DNA of 50,925 bases, from contig NZ_JAMJPJ010000026.1 of NCBI RefSeq assembly GCF_023555005.1, forward strand, positions 1 through 50,925, in the 5' to 3' direction. Of the stretch, positions 7,959 through 16,007 are shown piece by piece (within the stretch, counting starts at the first letter, position 1; each line of letters opens with the position of its first letter). The translations under genes and the position numbers were made by a program. This DNA is from Halomonas llamarensis. GTDB taxonomy: Bacteria > Pseudomonadota > Gammaproteobacteria > Pseudomonadales > Halomonadaceae. Below the pieces are notes generated by a model that saw only the letters and a list, made by a program, of their open reading frames with translations, was not told the DNA's origin and made no database searches.

Positions 7959-8900
7959 ATGTTGGGATTCCTGCAGGGATTTTCCTATGGCCTCTTCATG
8001 ACCTGCCTGCCCTGGCTACTGGTCGGCCTCTACAATCCCGCCCTCGCGCTTCCGGCCGCGTCTCCGGGACGGCTGCAGGTCATCGCTCGCTATTGCTTAG
8101 TGGTTCCCTTCATCAGCATGCTGCTGTGGCTAACCTCGTTATGGGGTGGTTTCAGCCCCAGCCTGCTTGGCTGGCTAGCTGGCATCGTCGCGATTCCCGT
8201 GGCGCTGCCTGTCGAGCGCACACTGCGTGGCTGGCTAGCCCGCCGCCGTGAACGTCGCCAAAATGCCCAAAGAGACGCCGAGGCACGTAAACGCCGTGCT
8301 CAGGAGGAGCGCAACGCTCATGAAGCGGGGGTTTTGGTGCTTGACCCAACAAGGCCGCCCGAGGGCGCCAATGACCTTGTGTTAGCCATATGCCGAGCCA
8401 AGCAGCGCCTGTTGGCGGTTAACCGCCCTGACCTAGCCACCCTCGCTGACCGCCTTTATAGCCGTTATCGTCATGTCATGGACGTGCTAAGTAGCCGATT
8501 TCACACTGGCGAGCTGGCCTTTGAGCGCTCGCAAGGCTTAGTCACTCAGGTCTGTTTCGGCGCGGTGGATACGCTAACGACCATGGCGTCCCAGGCGCGA
8601 GGAGTGGTGAGTGTGGACGGCAACTACGTGCGAGATCGTTTGGCCCGAGAGAGCAAGCGATTGAACGATGAGGAGCGAGCCGCCCTGATGCGGCGCCTGG
8701 ATTTGCTAGTGGAGACCGAAAACCGGCTAAATGAACTCTCTGCCCGCATCGAATCCGCCCTTACCGTGCTCGACGATACCGCTGTTTCCATGGCACGCAT
8801 CGAGACGGCCCGCCCACAGGCGTCTGTTACCACCGAGAAGGCATTGGAGGACCTGCGCCGCTTCGTCGAAGGCGCGGATCGTTATGCGCGCAAAGATTAA
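7959..8900 (+). CDS. Membrane-anchored coiled-coil protein, partner of TelA (unknown function)
   Basis: A 313-residue protein. The N-terminus has two or three hydrophobic segments (about residues 4-25, 42-63 and 67-85). A strongly basic, helix-rich linker follows (RRRERRQNAQRDAEARKRRAQ), then a long predicted helical cytosolic part. It lies 29 nt upstream of telA and probably forms an operon with it. Genes for helical membrane proteins, sometimes annotated as XpaC-like, commonly sit beside telA, but I cannot confirm membership of that family by eye. A role in envelope stress or toxic anion and antibiotic tolerance is suggested only by the neighbour. The start ATG at 7959 has AAGGA about 13 nt upstream, which is long. 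Confidence 0.6.
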   Translation: MLGFLQGFSYGLFMTCLPWLLVGLYNPALALPAASPGRLQVIARYCLVVPFISMLLWLTSLWGGFSPSLLGWLAGIVAIPVALPVERTLRGWLARRRERRQNAQRDAEARKRRAQEERNAHEAGVLVLDPTRPPEGANDLVLAICRAKQRLLAVNRPDLATLADRLYSRYRHVMDVLSSRFHTGELAFERSQGLVTQVCFGAVDTLTTMASQARGVVSVDGNYVRDRLARESKRLNDEERAALMRRLDLLVETENRLNELSARIESALTVLDDTAVSMARIETARPQASVTTEKALEDLRRFVEGADRYARKD

Positions 8901-8929
8901 TCCGGCTCTAATACACTTTGGAGATATCC

Positions 8930-10105
8930 ATGGCTCAGCCATCCGATGACAAACATCGCCTTTCCCTACCGCCGGTGGACGAGATCGCCAGCCAGCTAGG
9001 GGCTAACCAGGCCGATTCGACCGACCCTGATGACCGTGACAGCGACCCTGAGCTTGAGGCAATAGCCGACCGCTTCGTCGAAGATATCCTTGCCGAGGGT
9101 AACGAGGCGTCGGTGGTTCGCCAGCGCCGGGCCGTGGACGAGATGGGGCTTGAATTGCAGCAGCAGGCCGCCCATCGCAGTGCCATGCTACAGACGCCGC
9201 TGCGCCAGTTGGCTCACCAGGGCGACGAAGGCGGGCCGGTGGCCAAGGCGCTGACCGACCTTCGCGGGCGCATGGAAGGGCTCGACCCTGCTCGCCATCG
9301 TTTAGCGCCGAATGCCTTAGACCGAATCCTGACGATCATTCCCGGCCTCGACAGCCGCCTGCAGCGCTACTTCCGTAAGTTCGAGAATGCCCAACAGGCT
9401 CTAGACGCAATCATCGAGGATTTGGAGAGCGGTCGCGACATGCTCCACCGTGACAACCTCACCCTCAGCGATGACCAGCAGGCTTTACATAAAATCCTGG
9501 GCGAGTTGAACCGCCAAATTACGTTAGGCCGTTTGATTGATCGCCGCTTACAAGACGAGATCGCCGCGCGCGATGGCGATGACCCGCGGCGTCATTTCCT
9601 TGAGGAAGAGCTTCTCTTTCCCCTACGTCAGCGCATCGTCGACCTCCAGCAGCAACTGGCGGTAAGTCAGCAAGGCGTGCTGGCACTAGAGGTTATCATC
9701 CGTAACAATCGGGAATTGATGCGCGGGGTGGACAGGGCCATTAATGTCACCGTCTCGGCCCTTACTGTCGCGGTCACCGTGGCCATGGCGATGGGCAATC
9801 AACGCCTGGTGCTAGATCGCATCGAAGCGCTCAACTCCACCACATCACAGATGATTGGCGGTACCGCAAAAACGCTACGCCAGCAAGGCGTAGACATCCA
9901 GAAACGGGCATCTTCGGCGATGCTCGACATGCAAATGCTTGAGGAAGCCTTCGGCGAGGTGATGGGCGCCATTGATGATCTCTCGACTTACCGTCAAGAA
10001 GCCCTGCCCCAACTGGATGAGCAGATCGACCGCTTGGCAACCTTGTCTAAACAGGGGAGCGCGTCTATTGATCACCTCCAAGAAGGCAGCGAGTCACCAC
10101 CATAA
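8930..10105 (+). CDS. telA: TelA/KlaA family toxic anion resistance protein
   Basis: A 391-residue soluble, largely helical protein of the TelA family, members of which are linked to tellurite and antibiotic or bacteriocin tolerance. The body contains the family-like stretches GRDMLHRDNLTLSDDQQALH, RQRIVDLQQQLAVSQQG and, near residue 280, RAINVTVSALTVAVTVAMA followed by repeated helices. The ATG at 8930 is preferred because GGAG lies 7 nt upstream. An in-frame TTG at 8918 has no Shine-Dalgarno. It follows the membrane protein gene by 29 nt and likely works with it at the inner membrane. The biochemical activity of TelA proteins is not known. Confidence 0.85.
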   Translation: MAQPSDDKHRLSLPPVDEIASQLGANQADSTDPDDRDSDPELEAIADRFVEDILAEGNEASVVRQRRAVDEMGLELQQQAAHRSAMLQTPLRQLAHQGDEGGPVAKALTDLRGRMEGLDPARHRLAPNALDRILTIIPGLDSRLQRYFRKFENAQQALDAIIEDLESGRDMLHRDNLTLSDDQQALHKILGELNRQITLGRLIDRRLQDEIAARDGDDPRRHFLEEELLFPLRQRIVDLQQQLAVSQQGVLALEVIIRNNRELMRGVDRAINVTVSALTVAVTVAMAMGNQRLVLDRIEALNSTTSQMIGGTAKTLRQQGVDIQKRASSAMLDMQMLEEAFGEVMGAIDDLSTYRQEALPQLDEQIDRLATLSKQGSASIDHLQEGSESPP

Positions 10106-10179
10106 AACCAGAAGTATATGTTGGCTTCACATTGAACAGTGCAGCTTACTCAACATTAGACAAAACTTAAGGACTTAGT

Positions 10180-10551
10180 ATGCATAAGAAAACGACAGCA
10201 TTTCCTATTATTCACGCTACGCTGGCATCGCTGCTGATGGCGGTAGCAATGCCCGTGCTAGCGCATGAAGACATCATAAACACCTTACCTGGAGACGGGG
10301 CCACCTTACAGAATTCCCCTGAGAAGATTGGCGTCGAGTTCGATGGCGTGATGCGTATTACCCAGTTTGAGGTGACAGGCCCTGACGGTTCGGTTCGCCT
10401 TGATAATCAGTCGGGCAGTGAACTCAGCGAGCGCTACTTCGTAAAGCCGGAAGAAGCACTTTCATCGGGTGACTACCAGGTGAACTGGCGTGGCCTGTCA
10501 GATGACGGACACATGATGTCCGACGGTTTCACCTTCTCGATCGAGCCCTAA
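10180..10551 (+). CDS. copC: CopC-family periplasmic copper-binding protein
   Basis: 123 residues with a Sec signal peptide ending VLAHED, so cleavage would leave His as residue 1, the usual N-terminal copper ligand of CopC. The beta-barrel core shows the family elements LPGDGATLQNSPEKI, YQVNWRGLSDDGHMMSDG and FTFSI, with the second histidine in DDGH. The length is typical. AAGGA lies 6 nt before the ATG. The copD gene follows after 3 nt, so the two are co-transcribed and probably deliver or take up copper across the envelope. Confidence 0.88.
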   Translation: MHKKTTAFPIIHATLASLLMAVAMPVLAHEDIINTLPGDGATLQNSPEKIGVEFDGVMRITQFEVTGPDGSVRLDNQSGSELSERYFVKPEEALSSGDYQVNWRGLSDDGHMMSDGFTFSIEP

Positions 10552-10554
10552 GCC

Positions 10555-11451
10555 GTGGCTTGGTGGTCAGCCATAAGTGGCCTTGAGACCTGGACCATGG
10601 CAATGATTCTGGCTGCGGCCGGATTCTACCTCAGTGCCTTGGTCGCATCGGGGGCCGTGCTGTTTCGCTTGGCCTTCCCACTGCTCCCTGATCGTGAGCG
10701 AAGACGTGTCGCCCGCATGGGTGTCCTCGCTGCCTGGGTGGGCATCATTCTTGTTCTGCTTCAGTGGCCGTTGCAAGCAGGGTACCTTGGCGGCGGCAAT
10801 GTAGCTGCCGCGACCGACCCAGTACTGCTCAACATCGTGTTCGAGAGCTCGCCGGGGACTCGCTTGATCTTATCTGTGACTGGCTTGCTGCTGGTCCAGG
10901 CAATTCAGCTCAATGGCTTAGCTCTTAGCAAGGGCCTAAGCCTCGCGGGCATGCTGCTGGTGATGCTGGCATTCACTCAGGTGGGGCATACCGTGAACGC
11001 CCCACGCGCCGTGTTGGGGGGCTTACTAATTCTGCACTTGATAGCGGCGGCATTCTGGGTGGCCTCGCTTTGGCCGCTGTTCCGCCTAGTGGGAAGGCAT
11101 CACGACCGAGCCTATACCGGCCGCATCCTGACCCGCTTCGGGCAGATCGCGAAGGGTGGAGTTGGCTTGTTGGTACTGGCGGGCGTCGCGTTGGCCACGC
11201 TGATAACGGGCGGTCTCACGCCACTACTCACTACGGCCTATGGGCAGTTGTTGATCGGTAAGGTACTGATCGTCGGGGCACTGATGTTGTTTGCTGCCGC
11301 TAACAAGTGGCGATTGGTACCGGCCTTTGAGCGCGGCGAAGCAACCGCCCCGCGCCGTTTACAGCACAGTATTGCGTTGGAGATGGTGCTGGTCGCGATT
11401 ATCTTGCTGATCACGGCGATTTTGACAACGGCGACATCACCGAACGGGTGA
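10555..11451 (+). CDS. copD: CopD-family copper import membrane protein
   Basis: A 298-residue inner-membrane protein with about eight transmembrane segments. Characteristic CopD features are conserved histidines in the membrane, as in FTQVGHTVNAPRAVL and LLILHLIAAAFWVASLWPLF, and the C-terminal segment LLIGKVLIVGALMLFAAANKWRL. It starts with GTG 3 nt after the copC stop, without a strong ribosome-binding site of its own, which points to translational coupling. CopC and CopD together move copper from periplasm to cytoplasm. Positions 11452-11542, before the convergent cob operon, contain no terminator I can recognise. Confidence 0.85.
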   Translation: MAWWSAISGLETWTMAMILAAAGFYLSALVASGAVLFRLAFPLLPDRERRRVARMGVLAAWVGIILVLLQWPLQAGYLGGGNVAAATDPVLLNIVFESSPGTRLILSVTGLLLVQAIQLNGLALSKGLSLAGMLLVMLAFTQVGHTVNAPRAVLGGLLILHLIAAAFWVASLWPLFRLVGRHHDRAYTGRILTRFGQIAKGGVGLLVLAGVALATLITGGLTPLLTTAYGQLLIGKVLIVGALMLFAAANKWRLVPAFERGEATAPRRLQHSIALEMVLVAIILLITAILTTATSPNG

Positions 11452-11542
11452 GTGTGGTACCTCTATTTGGACAATAGTTCGGACAGTTTCATAACGCAAT
11501 AGCGCCGTAGTGACACATCTCCTCAAAGTCGGGCCGGGATAA

Positions 11543-11968
11543 CTACTTGATCAACTGCACCAACCCATGCCGCACGTACCACACCTGCTCGGCCTGGGCG
11601 GTGGTGTCTTGGGTGAACCAGCCATTGAGGTCACGCAGGCGGCGCTGCTCGGGTTGCATGGGCACAATACCCCGGCCAACTTCATTGGCAATAATCATCA
11701 ACGGCGCCTTTAGTTCGTCAGCACGCTGGCAGAGCCGTGTCATATCGCCCTGCCACTGTTGGCGCAGGGCATCGTTTTCCGCGTTTGCTAAAGTGGCTTC
11801 GAGCCACTCAAGCACGCCGGTTATCACCAGCGGGGTGTCGGCGACGAACGTTTGCAGGCACGCAGCCAGCCGCTGACCCGGTGCTAGCCGATGCCATACG
11901 GCGTCGGGAAAGCGAGCCGTTACGGCGTCGCGTTTTCCTGCGCAGGCACCGCCGATGAAGAGCTGCAT
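11543..11968 (-). CDS. CobU-like protein, short and degenerate (second adenosylcobinamide kinase paralogue)
   Basis: 141 residues related to CobU. The nucleotide loop is altered: GGACAGKRDA replaces GGxRSGKS. The CobU histidine segment (R-H-R) is not apparent. It does keep the segment IIANEVGRGIVPMQPEQRRLRDLNGW, which is normal in CobU C-terminal halves but is replaced in the full-length CobU of this operon (SNDINETLPPVDAETWRYL). The ATG at 11968 is chosen for the AAAGGAGA 7 nt upstream. It overlaps the cobC-like gene by 49 nt and ends the cobalamin operon. It could be a guanylyltransferase-deficient kinase, a partner subunit or a decaying copy. Confidence 0.7.
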   Translation of the reverse strand: MQLFIGGACAGKRDAVTARFPDAVWHRLAPGQRLAACLQTFVADTPLVITGVLEWLEATLANAENDALRQQWQGDMTRLCQRADELKAPLMIIANEVGRGIVPMQPEQRRLRDLNGWFTQDTTAQAEQVWYVRHGLVQLIK

Positions 11969-12573
11969 TGCCAATCTCCTTTGCCATTCGCATCGGTATG
12001 ATAAATGAGCGTCCAGCGCCGACCTTGGGCCTGGCTCACTGAACCGTCCCAGAAGTGAAGGGTTTCAAAACGGCGGCGCAGCTCGCGAATCACGCCGCCG
12101 TGGGTAACGGTTAGGATCTTACCGTGGCTGCCCTGCCGGGCATTGACGGCCACATCCTGCAGCCAGGCTTCCAGGCGCGCGCGCAGTTGAGCCGCCGATT
12201 CGCCGCCGGGGATTTGCAGCTCGCCGACGCTGTCGATCCAGGCGCGGTAGTGGGGCAAATCTTTTAGCTCGTCGTAGACCTTGCCTTCGTACTCGCCAAA
12301 ATCGAGTTCGCGCAGACGCGGCTCAAGCGCAACCGGCACGCCCTCTTTCGCCGCCTGAATCCACTCAAGCGTCTGTTGGCAGCGGTTTAAGTCGCTTGAG
12401 TAGATGGCATCAAAACGCTCATCCACCACTGCGTCGCGCAGGGCAATCAGTCCCTCTTCCGCCTCAGGAAACAGCAGTCCAATATCGCGCTGGCCCTGAT
12501 AACGGCGCGCTAGATTCCAGGCGGTGATACCGTGGCGAACTGCCACCAACTCCACACTAAGATCAGTAGCCAA
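11920..12573 (-). CDS. cobC: Histidine phosphatase, probable alpha-ribazole-5'-phosphate phosphatase
   Basis: 217 residues of the phosphoglycerate-mutase-like phosphatase superfamily. The catalytic RHG motif is in AVRHGITAWN. Further motifs are SSDLNRCQQT, LRELDFGEYEGK, IPGGES and the second histidine in VTHGGVIRELRR. In cobalamin operons this family removes the phosphate from alpha-ribazole phosphate or adenosylcobalamin phosphate. The start is TTG at 12573, with the very strong AAGGAGGAGAG six nt upstream, inside the cobS coding region. The genes overlap by 64 nt. It also overlaps the downstream CobU-like gene, so the end of this operon is unusually compressed. The last 20 residues are low-complexity and probably dispensable. 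Confidence 0.8.
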   Translation of the reverse strand: MATDLSVELVAVRHGITAWNLARRYQGQRDIGLLFPEAEEGLIALRDAVVDERFDAIYSSDLNRCQQTLEWIQAAKEGVPVALEPRLRELDFGEYEGKVYDELKDLPHYRAWIDSVGELQIPGGESAAQLRARLEAWLQDVAVNARQGSHGKILTVTHGGVIRELRRRFETLHFWDGSVSQAQGRRWTLIYHTDANGKGDWQCSSSSAVPAQENATP

Positions 12574-13325
12574 AGCTCTCCTCCTTCGATGGTGGCACCG
12601 ACCATGTCACCGTTGATGCCGTTAAACAGGCGCAGCATAAGCCAGCGCATCAGTCCCACAAAAACGCAGACCGCAAGCAGCATCACCACTAGCGTGGGTG
12701 CCAGCAGGGCTATCACCGCGATCGGTACCAGCGCCAGCGCTACATCCTGGCCGCTGAGCGACTGCTGCCAGCTCCAGGCCAGGCCCTTCGGCTGGGCGCA
12801 GGGGGTCAGCGCCAGCAAGGCCACACCCGCCCAACGCCCGAGCGCGGGCACCACCAGCAGCCACCAGAGCGGCGCTTGATAGGTGAGCAATGCCCACAGC
12901 AGCACGCCCTTCCAGGCAAGCAGAAACACCAGCGCCAGCATGCCGAAACTGCCGATTTGCGGGTCTTTCATGATCTCCCAGCGGCGCGTCAGCGGCTGAT
13001 TGCTGCCCAGCGCATCGGCGATATCCATGACGCCATCCAGATGCAAGCCACCGGAAAGCGCAACCCAAAGGCTAAGCAGCGCCAGCGCGGTGATCGGCGT
13101 GGGCACGTTTTGCATGGCGAATGCCAACAGCACCAACACGCTGCCGATGAGCAAGCCGACCAAGGGGTAGGCACGCACCGCCCAGCGCCGGGTTGCAGGC
13201 GTCCAGGGACAAGCGACAGGAATCGGGATTCGGGTCAAAAACTGTAGCGCGAGCAAGAGACCGAACAGAATATTTTTCACCGCACCTTCATTCACAGCGC
13301 CCTCTTTCACCACATCTCTTTTCAC
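12510..13325 (-). CDS. cobS: Adenosylcobinamide-GDP ribazoletransferase
   Basis: A polytopic membrane enzyme joining adenosylcobinamide-GDP and alpha-ribazole (phosphate) in the last assembly step of cobalamin. Family motifs are LQFLTRIPIP near the N-terminus, GGLHLDGVMDIADALG, RRWEIMKDPQIGSFG and the C-terminal GDMVGATIEGGE. There are six to seven hydrophobic segments. The start is ambiguous: five in-frame GTG codons (13325, 13313, 13310, 13295, 13280) lie in three 15-nt repeats. The 13325 GTG overlaps the cobU stop as GTGA and has GGAAGG 4 nt upstream. The 13280 GTG gives the more usual N-terminus MKNILFGLLLALQF. Confidence 0.85.
   Translation of the reverse strand: MKRDVVKEGAVNEGAVKNILFGLLLALQFLTRIPIPVACPWTPATRRWAVRAYPLVGLLIGSVLVLLAFAMQNVPTPITALALLSLWVALSGGLHLDGVMDIADALGSNQPLTRRWEIMKDPQIGSFGMLALVFLLAWKGVLLWALLTYQAPLWWLLVVPALGRWAGVALLALTPCAQPKGLAWSWQQSLSGQDVALALVPIAVIALLAPTLVVMLLAVCVFVGLMRWLMLRLFNGINGDMVGATIEGGELWLLILVWSWWQFATVSPPGI
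13281..13325 (-). repeat. Three 15-nt imperfect tandem repeats, each opening with an in-frame GTG
   Basis: On the minus strand the units begin GTGAAAAGAGAT, GTGAAAGAGGGC and GTGAATGAAGGT, followed by GTGAAAAAT. Purine-rich, Shine-Dalgarno-like AGAG, GAGGG and GAAGG precede the successive GTG codons. This makes a ladder of possible cobS start sites adding 0 to 15 residues. Confidence 0.75.
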
Positions 13326-13858
13326 AGAACCTTCCCGTCGTTTTTCCATTCGATGGCACAGCCTGCGACCACTTCCAGCACCGAGTCCGCCTCTGCCGCT
13401 AGCCAGCGGTGGGTACGCTGAAGAAAGGCCAGGTAGCGCCAGGTTTCGGCATCAACGGGCGGTAGCGTTTCGTTGATATCGTTAGAGACAACCACTAGAT
13501 GCACGTTGCGCGCCCGGGCACCAGCAAGGGTATTGGCCAACAGCGCCAGGCCCTCGTCTTCGCTAAGCTCACTGGCATACAGCACCTGGCTGGCCCAGAG
13601 GGTCAAGCAATCCAGCAGCACGGCACCGCCTTCTGGCACGCTGGCAATCGCTTGATCAATGGCCAGCGGCGCTTCCAACGTTAGCCACTGCACGCCCCTG
13701 GATTGCCGATGGCGAGCAACACGCGCCGCCATCTCGTCGTCGTACACGTCTGCGGTGGCCAAATAGTAACAGGGTGAATTGGCCGCCGCGCCAAGCACCC
13801 GCTGCTCGGCGATATCGCTTTTACCGGAACGCGCCCCGCCGCTAACGAAGACAATCAT
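13322..13858 (-). CDS. cobU: Adenosylcobinamide kinase / adenosylcobinamide-phosphate guanylyltransferase
   Basis: 178 residues, normal CobU length. The P-loop GGARSGKS is at residues 7-14, the histidine that carries GMP in the guanylyl-transfer step is in ARVARHRQSR (about residue 50), and LLDCLTLW marks the Walker B-like strand. The C-terminal half reads VVVSNDINETLPPVDAETWRYL where CobU usually has an EVGxGIVP segment; that segment is kept by the shorter paralogue at the end of the operon. The start ATG at 13858 has AAGG 6 nt upstream, created by a 13-bp tandem duplication at the end of cobD. cobS follows, overlapping by about 4 nt. Confidence 0.9.
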   Translation of the reverse strand: MIVFVSGGARSGKSDIAEQRVLGAAANSPCYYLATADVYDDEMAARVARHRQSRGVQWLTLEAPLAIDQAIASVPEGGAVLLDCLTLWASQVLYASELSEDEGLALLANTLAGARARNVHLVVVSNDINETLPPVDAETWRYLAFLQRTHRWLAAEADSVLEVVAGCAIEWKNDGKVL

Positions 13859-13861
13859 GCC

Positions 13862-13887
13862 GTACCTTCATGCAGTACCTTCATGCA
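13862..13887. repeat. 13-bp tandem duplication at the cobD-cobU junction
   Basis: GTACCTTCATGCA occurs twice in direct succession, followed by a partial third copy. On the minus strand it encodes the last cobD codons, the TGA stop and, in the second copy, the GAAGG ribosome-binding site of cobU. The duplication therefore shaped both the cobD C-terminus and the cobU initiation region. Confidence 0.75.
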
Positions 13888-14983
13888 GTACCCTTCTCAA
13901 TACATTCAAAAACCGCTGATTGTCAGACTTGTCGCGCAGCGCTACGCGTAGCCAATCGCCATCAAGCCCGGCAAAATTATGGGTATGGCGCACCAATATG
14001 CCTTGGTGCAGCAGCCGCTCAAATAACCCATCGCTGGAGAGGCCTGCAGCACGCTGCTCGGCGCCAGGGCGGATAAGGAAAAAGCAGGCCTGGCTGGGCA
14101 CAACGTCCACCCCCAACTCGGTAAGCGCTTGGCTCATACGTGGTCGCTCGCTGGCCAACCAACGCTGGGTGCGCCGGGTAAAGGCATCATCCGCCAGTAG
14201 CGGCGCCACCAGCTCAGCCGCCAAGTGATTCACGCTCCAAGGCGGCTGGTGGCTCTGTGCCGCTTGAATCGTGGCCGCGTCTGCCAGCATGTAGCCTAAC
14301 CGTAGCCCTGGCAGGGTATAAAACTTGGTCATTGAACGCAGCAGAATCAGATGCGGGTAGCGATCCAGCAGCGGTACCAGCGACACCGCATCATGCGTAT
14401 CGCCGACCATATCCACAAAGGCCTCATCCACCACCACCCGGCAGCCCGTCCAAGCCGTGACATCCAGAAGTCTCTCCATGGCCGAGGTATCGATGAGCGT
14501 TGCCGTAGGGTTATTGGGCCGACACAGAAACAGCACATCGATATCGATGAGCGCTGCCAACAGCGCATCAAGATTCAGCGTAAAGTGCGGCGCGGGCAGT
14601 GCAATCTCAGCGACTGACAGCCGGTGGGCGACACAAGCGCGAGCATACTCGCCAAAGCTTGGCGTTATAATCGCCGCCCGCTGCCAAGCGTGTAGCGCGG
14701 CGGTAAGAAAAATCGCCTCCGCGCCGCCATTGGTCAGCAGCACCTGTTCAGGCTGAAGTTGGTGATGGCTGGCGATGGCGTGACGGGCAGCGGAATAATC
14801 CGGCGCTGGATAGTGCTCAAGGCCGGCCAACTGTTGCATTAAACAGTCGCGTACCCAGGCGGGTGGCCCCAAGGGATTCAAATTGGCGCTAAAATCGTAC
14901 AGCCGATGTCCTAACGGCAAGCCGAAGTGCGCTAATAACGCCTCGGACTGGCCACCGTGGCTGGGCCATTCAGGTGTACTCAT
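13868..14983 (-). CDS. cobD: L-threonine-O-3-phosphate decarboxylase (cobalamin aminopropanol arm)
   Basis: A 371-residue PLP-dependent fold-type I enzyme of the CobC/CobD family (histidinol-phosphate aminotransferase-like). It has YDFSANLNPLGPP, the ring-stacking region NGGAEAIFLTA, FLCRPNNPTA, VVDEAFVD, and the Schiff-base lysine in SMTKFYTLPGLRLGY (about residue 230). It would make (R)-1-amino-2-propanol phosphate, the substrate of CbiB. The ATG at 14983 is chosen for GAGG 5 nt upstream and a 22-nt gap after cbiB. A longer start at 15031 overlaps cbiB. Histidinol-phosphate aminotransferase is less likely given the surrounding cob genes. Confidence 0.87.
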   Translation of the reverse strand: MSTPEWPSHGGQSEALLAHFGLPLGHRLYDFSANLNPLGPPAWVRDCLMQQLAGLEHYPAPDYSAARHAIASHHQLQPEQVLLTNGGAEAIFLTAALHAWQRAAIITPSFGEYARACVAHRLSVAEIALPAPHFTLNLDALLAALIDIDVLFLCRPNNPTATLIDTSAMERLLDVTAWTGCRVVVDEAFVDMVGDTHDAVSLVPLLDRYPHLILLRSMTKFYTLPGLRLGYMLADAATIQAAQSHQPPWSVNHLAAELVAPLLADDAFTRRTQRWLASERPRMSQALTELGVDVVPSQACFFLIRPGAEQRAAGLSSDGLFERLLHQGILVRHTHNFAGLDGDWLRVALRDKSDNQRFLNVLRRVLHEGTA

Positions 14984-15005
14984 AGAAGCCTCGGAAGCAT
15001 CAAAC

Positions 15006-16007
15006 TCAACCCCACAATAAACGCCACCCAACGATCAAGACAGCTGACAGCACCATAAATAGCACCCAGCCGCCGTGCATCAAGCGAATCGTTGCGTCGA
15101 TGTGGGCAACCCGCAGCGCCTCCAACGGCTCGCCCAGCGTCGCACGGTGCGATACCTCACCGTAATAATAATTAGTGCCGCCCAGCTGTACACCGAGCAA
15201 ACGTGCCACCATGGCTTCCGGCCAGCCAGCGTTGGGGCTGGGGTGGCGCGGTGCCTCACCGCAGGTGTTACGCAATGCGCCCCGCCAGCGCAAACGTAAA
15301 ACACCCGAAACACTTAACAGCAGCCCCGCCAACCACAGACACAAGGCCGTCAAGCGTGCTGGTAGCCAGTTGGCCACGTCATCCAGTTTGGCCGAGGCGT
15401 AGCCAAAATCGTTATAGCGCGCATTGCGGTAACCGACCATTGAATCCAGCGTATTCACCGCCTTGTACGCCAGCGCCAGCGGTGCGCCGCCGATCAGGGC
15501 AAAAAACAGCGGCGTCGTAATACCATCGACGGTATTTTCCGCCACGGTTTCCACTGTGCCACGGGTGATCTCGGCTTCATCCAGGCCCTGGGTATCGCGC
15601 CCCACAATCATGCCCAGCGCTTGCCGGGCTGCAGGCAAATCACCTTTGGCAAGCGGAACAGCAATAGCGCGCCCTGCCTCGGCCAGCCCTTTAATCGCCA
15701 GCGTCGTGGCTAACAGCCATATCTCGGCGGCAACACCAAGCCATGGGTGCAGCGCGGTTAACAGTGCCAGCACCAGCCACGCAACGCTAAAGGTCCCCAG
15801 CACGATAACGGCAGTGAGTAAAAACCCCAAACGCCAGCGACGCTTGGCAGCGCCCTGGTTCCAGCGTTTTTCCAGCGCACTGATGCCACGGCCGATCACC
15901 ACCACCGGGTGTGGCAGCGAACGCGGATCGCCGACGATCAGGTCGATCACAATCGCCACGGTCACCCACAAAAGAATAGCGGGAAAATAGTCGCTGAACG
16001 GCATCAT
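15006..16007 (-). CDS. cbiB: Adenosylcobinamide-phosphate synthase
   Basis: A 333-residue membrane protein with about five transmembrane segments that attaches aminopropanol phosphate to adenosylcobyric acid. Family motifs: DLIVGDPRSLPHPVVVIGR near the N-terminus, GRDTQGLDEAEITRGTVE, ENTVDGITTPLFFAL, YKAVNTLDSMVGY and the C-terminal VQLGGTNYYYGE. The start ATG at 16007 overlaps the cobT stop by 4 nt (ATGA), so the two are translationally coupled. It is the second gene of the seven-gene cobalamin operon. Confidence 0.9.
   Translation of the reverse strand: MMPFSDYFPAILLWVTVAIVIDLIVGDPRSLPHPVVVIGRGISALEKRWNQGAAKRRWRLGFLLTAVIVLGTFSVAWLVLALLTALHPWLGVAAEIWLLATTLAIKGLAEAGRAIAVPLAKGDLPAARQALGMIVGRDTQGLDEAEITRGTVETVAENTVDGITTPLFFALIGGAPLALAYKAVNTLDSMVGYRNARYNDFGYASAKLDDVANWLPARLTALCLWLAGLLLSVSGVLRLRWRGALRNTCGEAPRHPSPNAGWPEAMVARLLGVQLGGTNYYYGEVSHRATLGEPLEALRVAHIDATIRLMHGGWVLFMVLSAVLIVGWRLLWG

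Noticed and set aside
12622..13068. 148-codon minus-strand frame within cobS
   Set aside because: Lies in an alternative frame of cobS, is alanine/arginine/glycine-rich and has no family resemblance.
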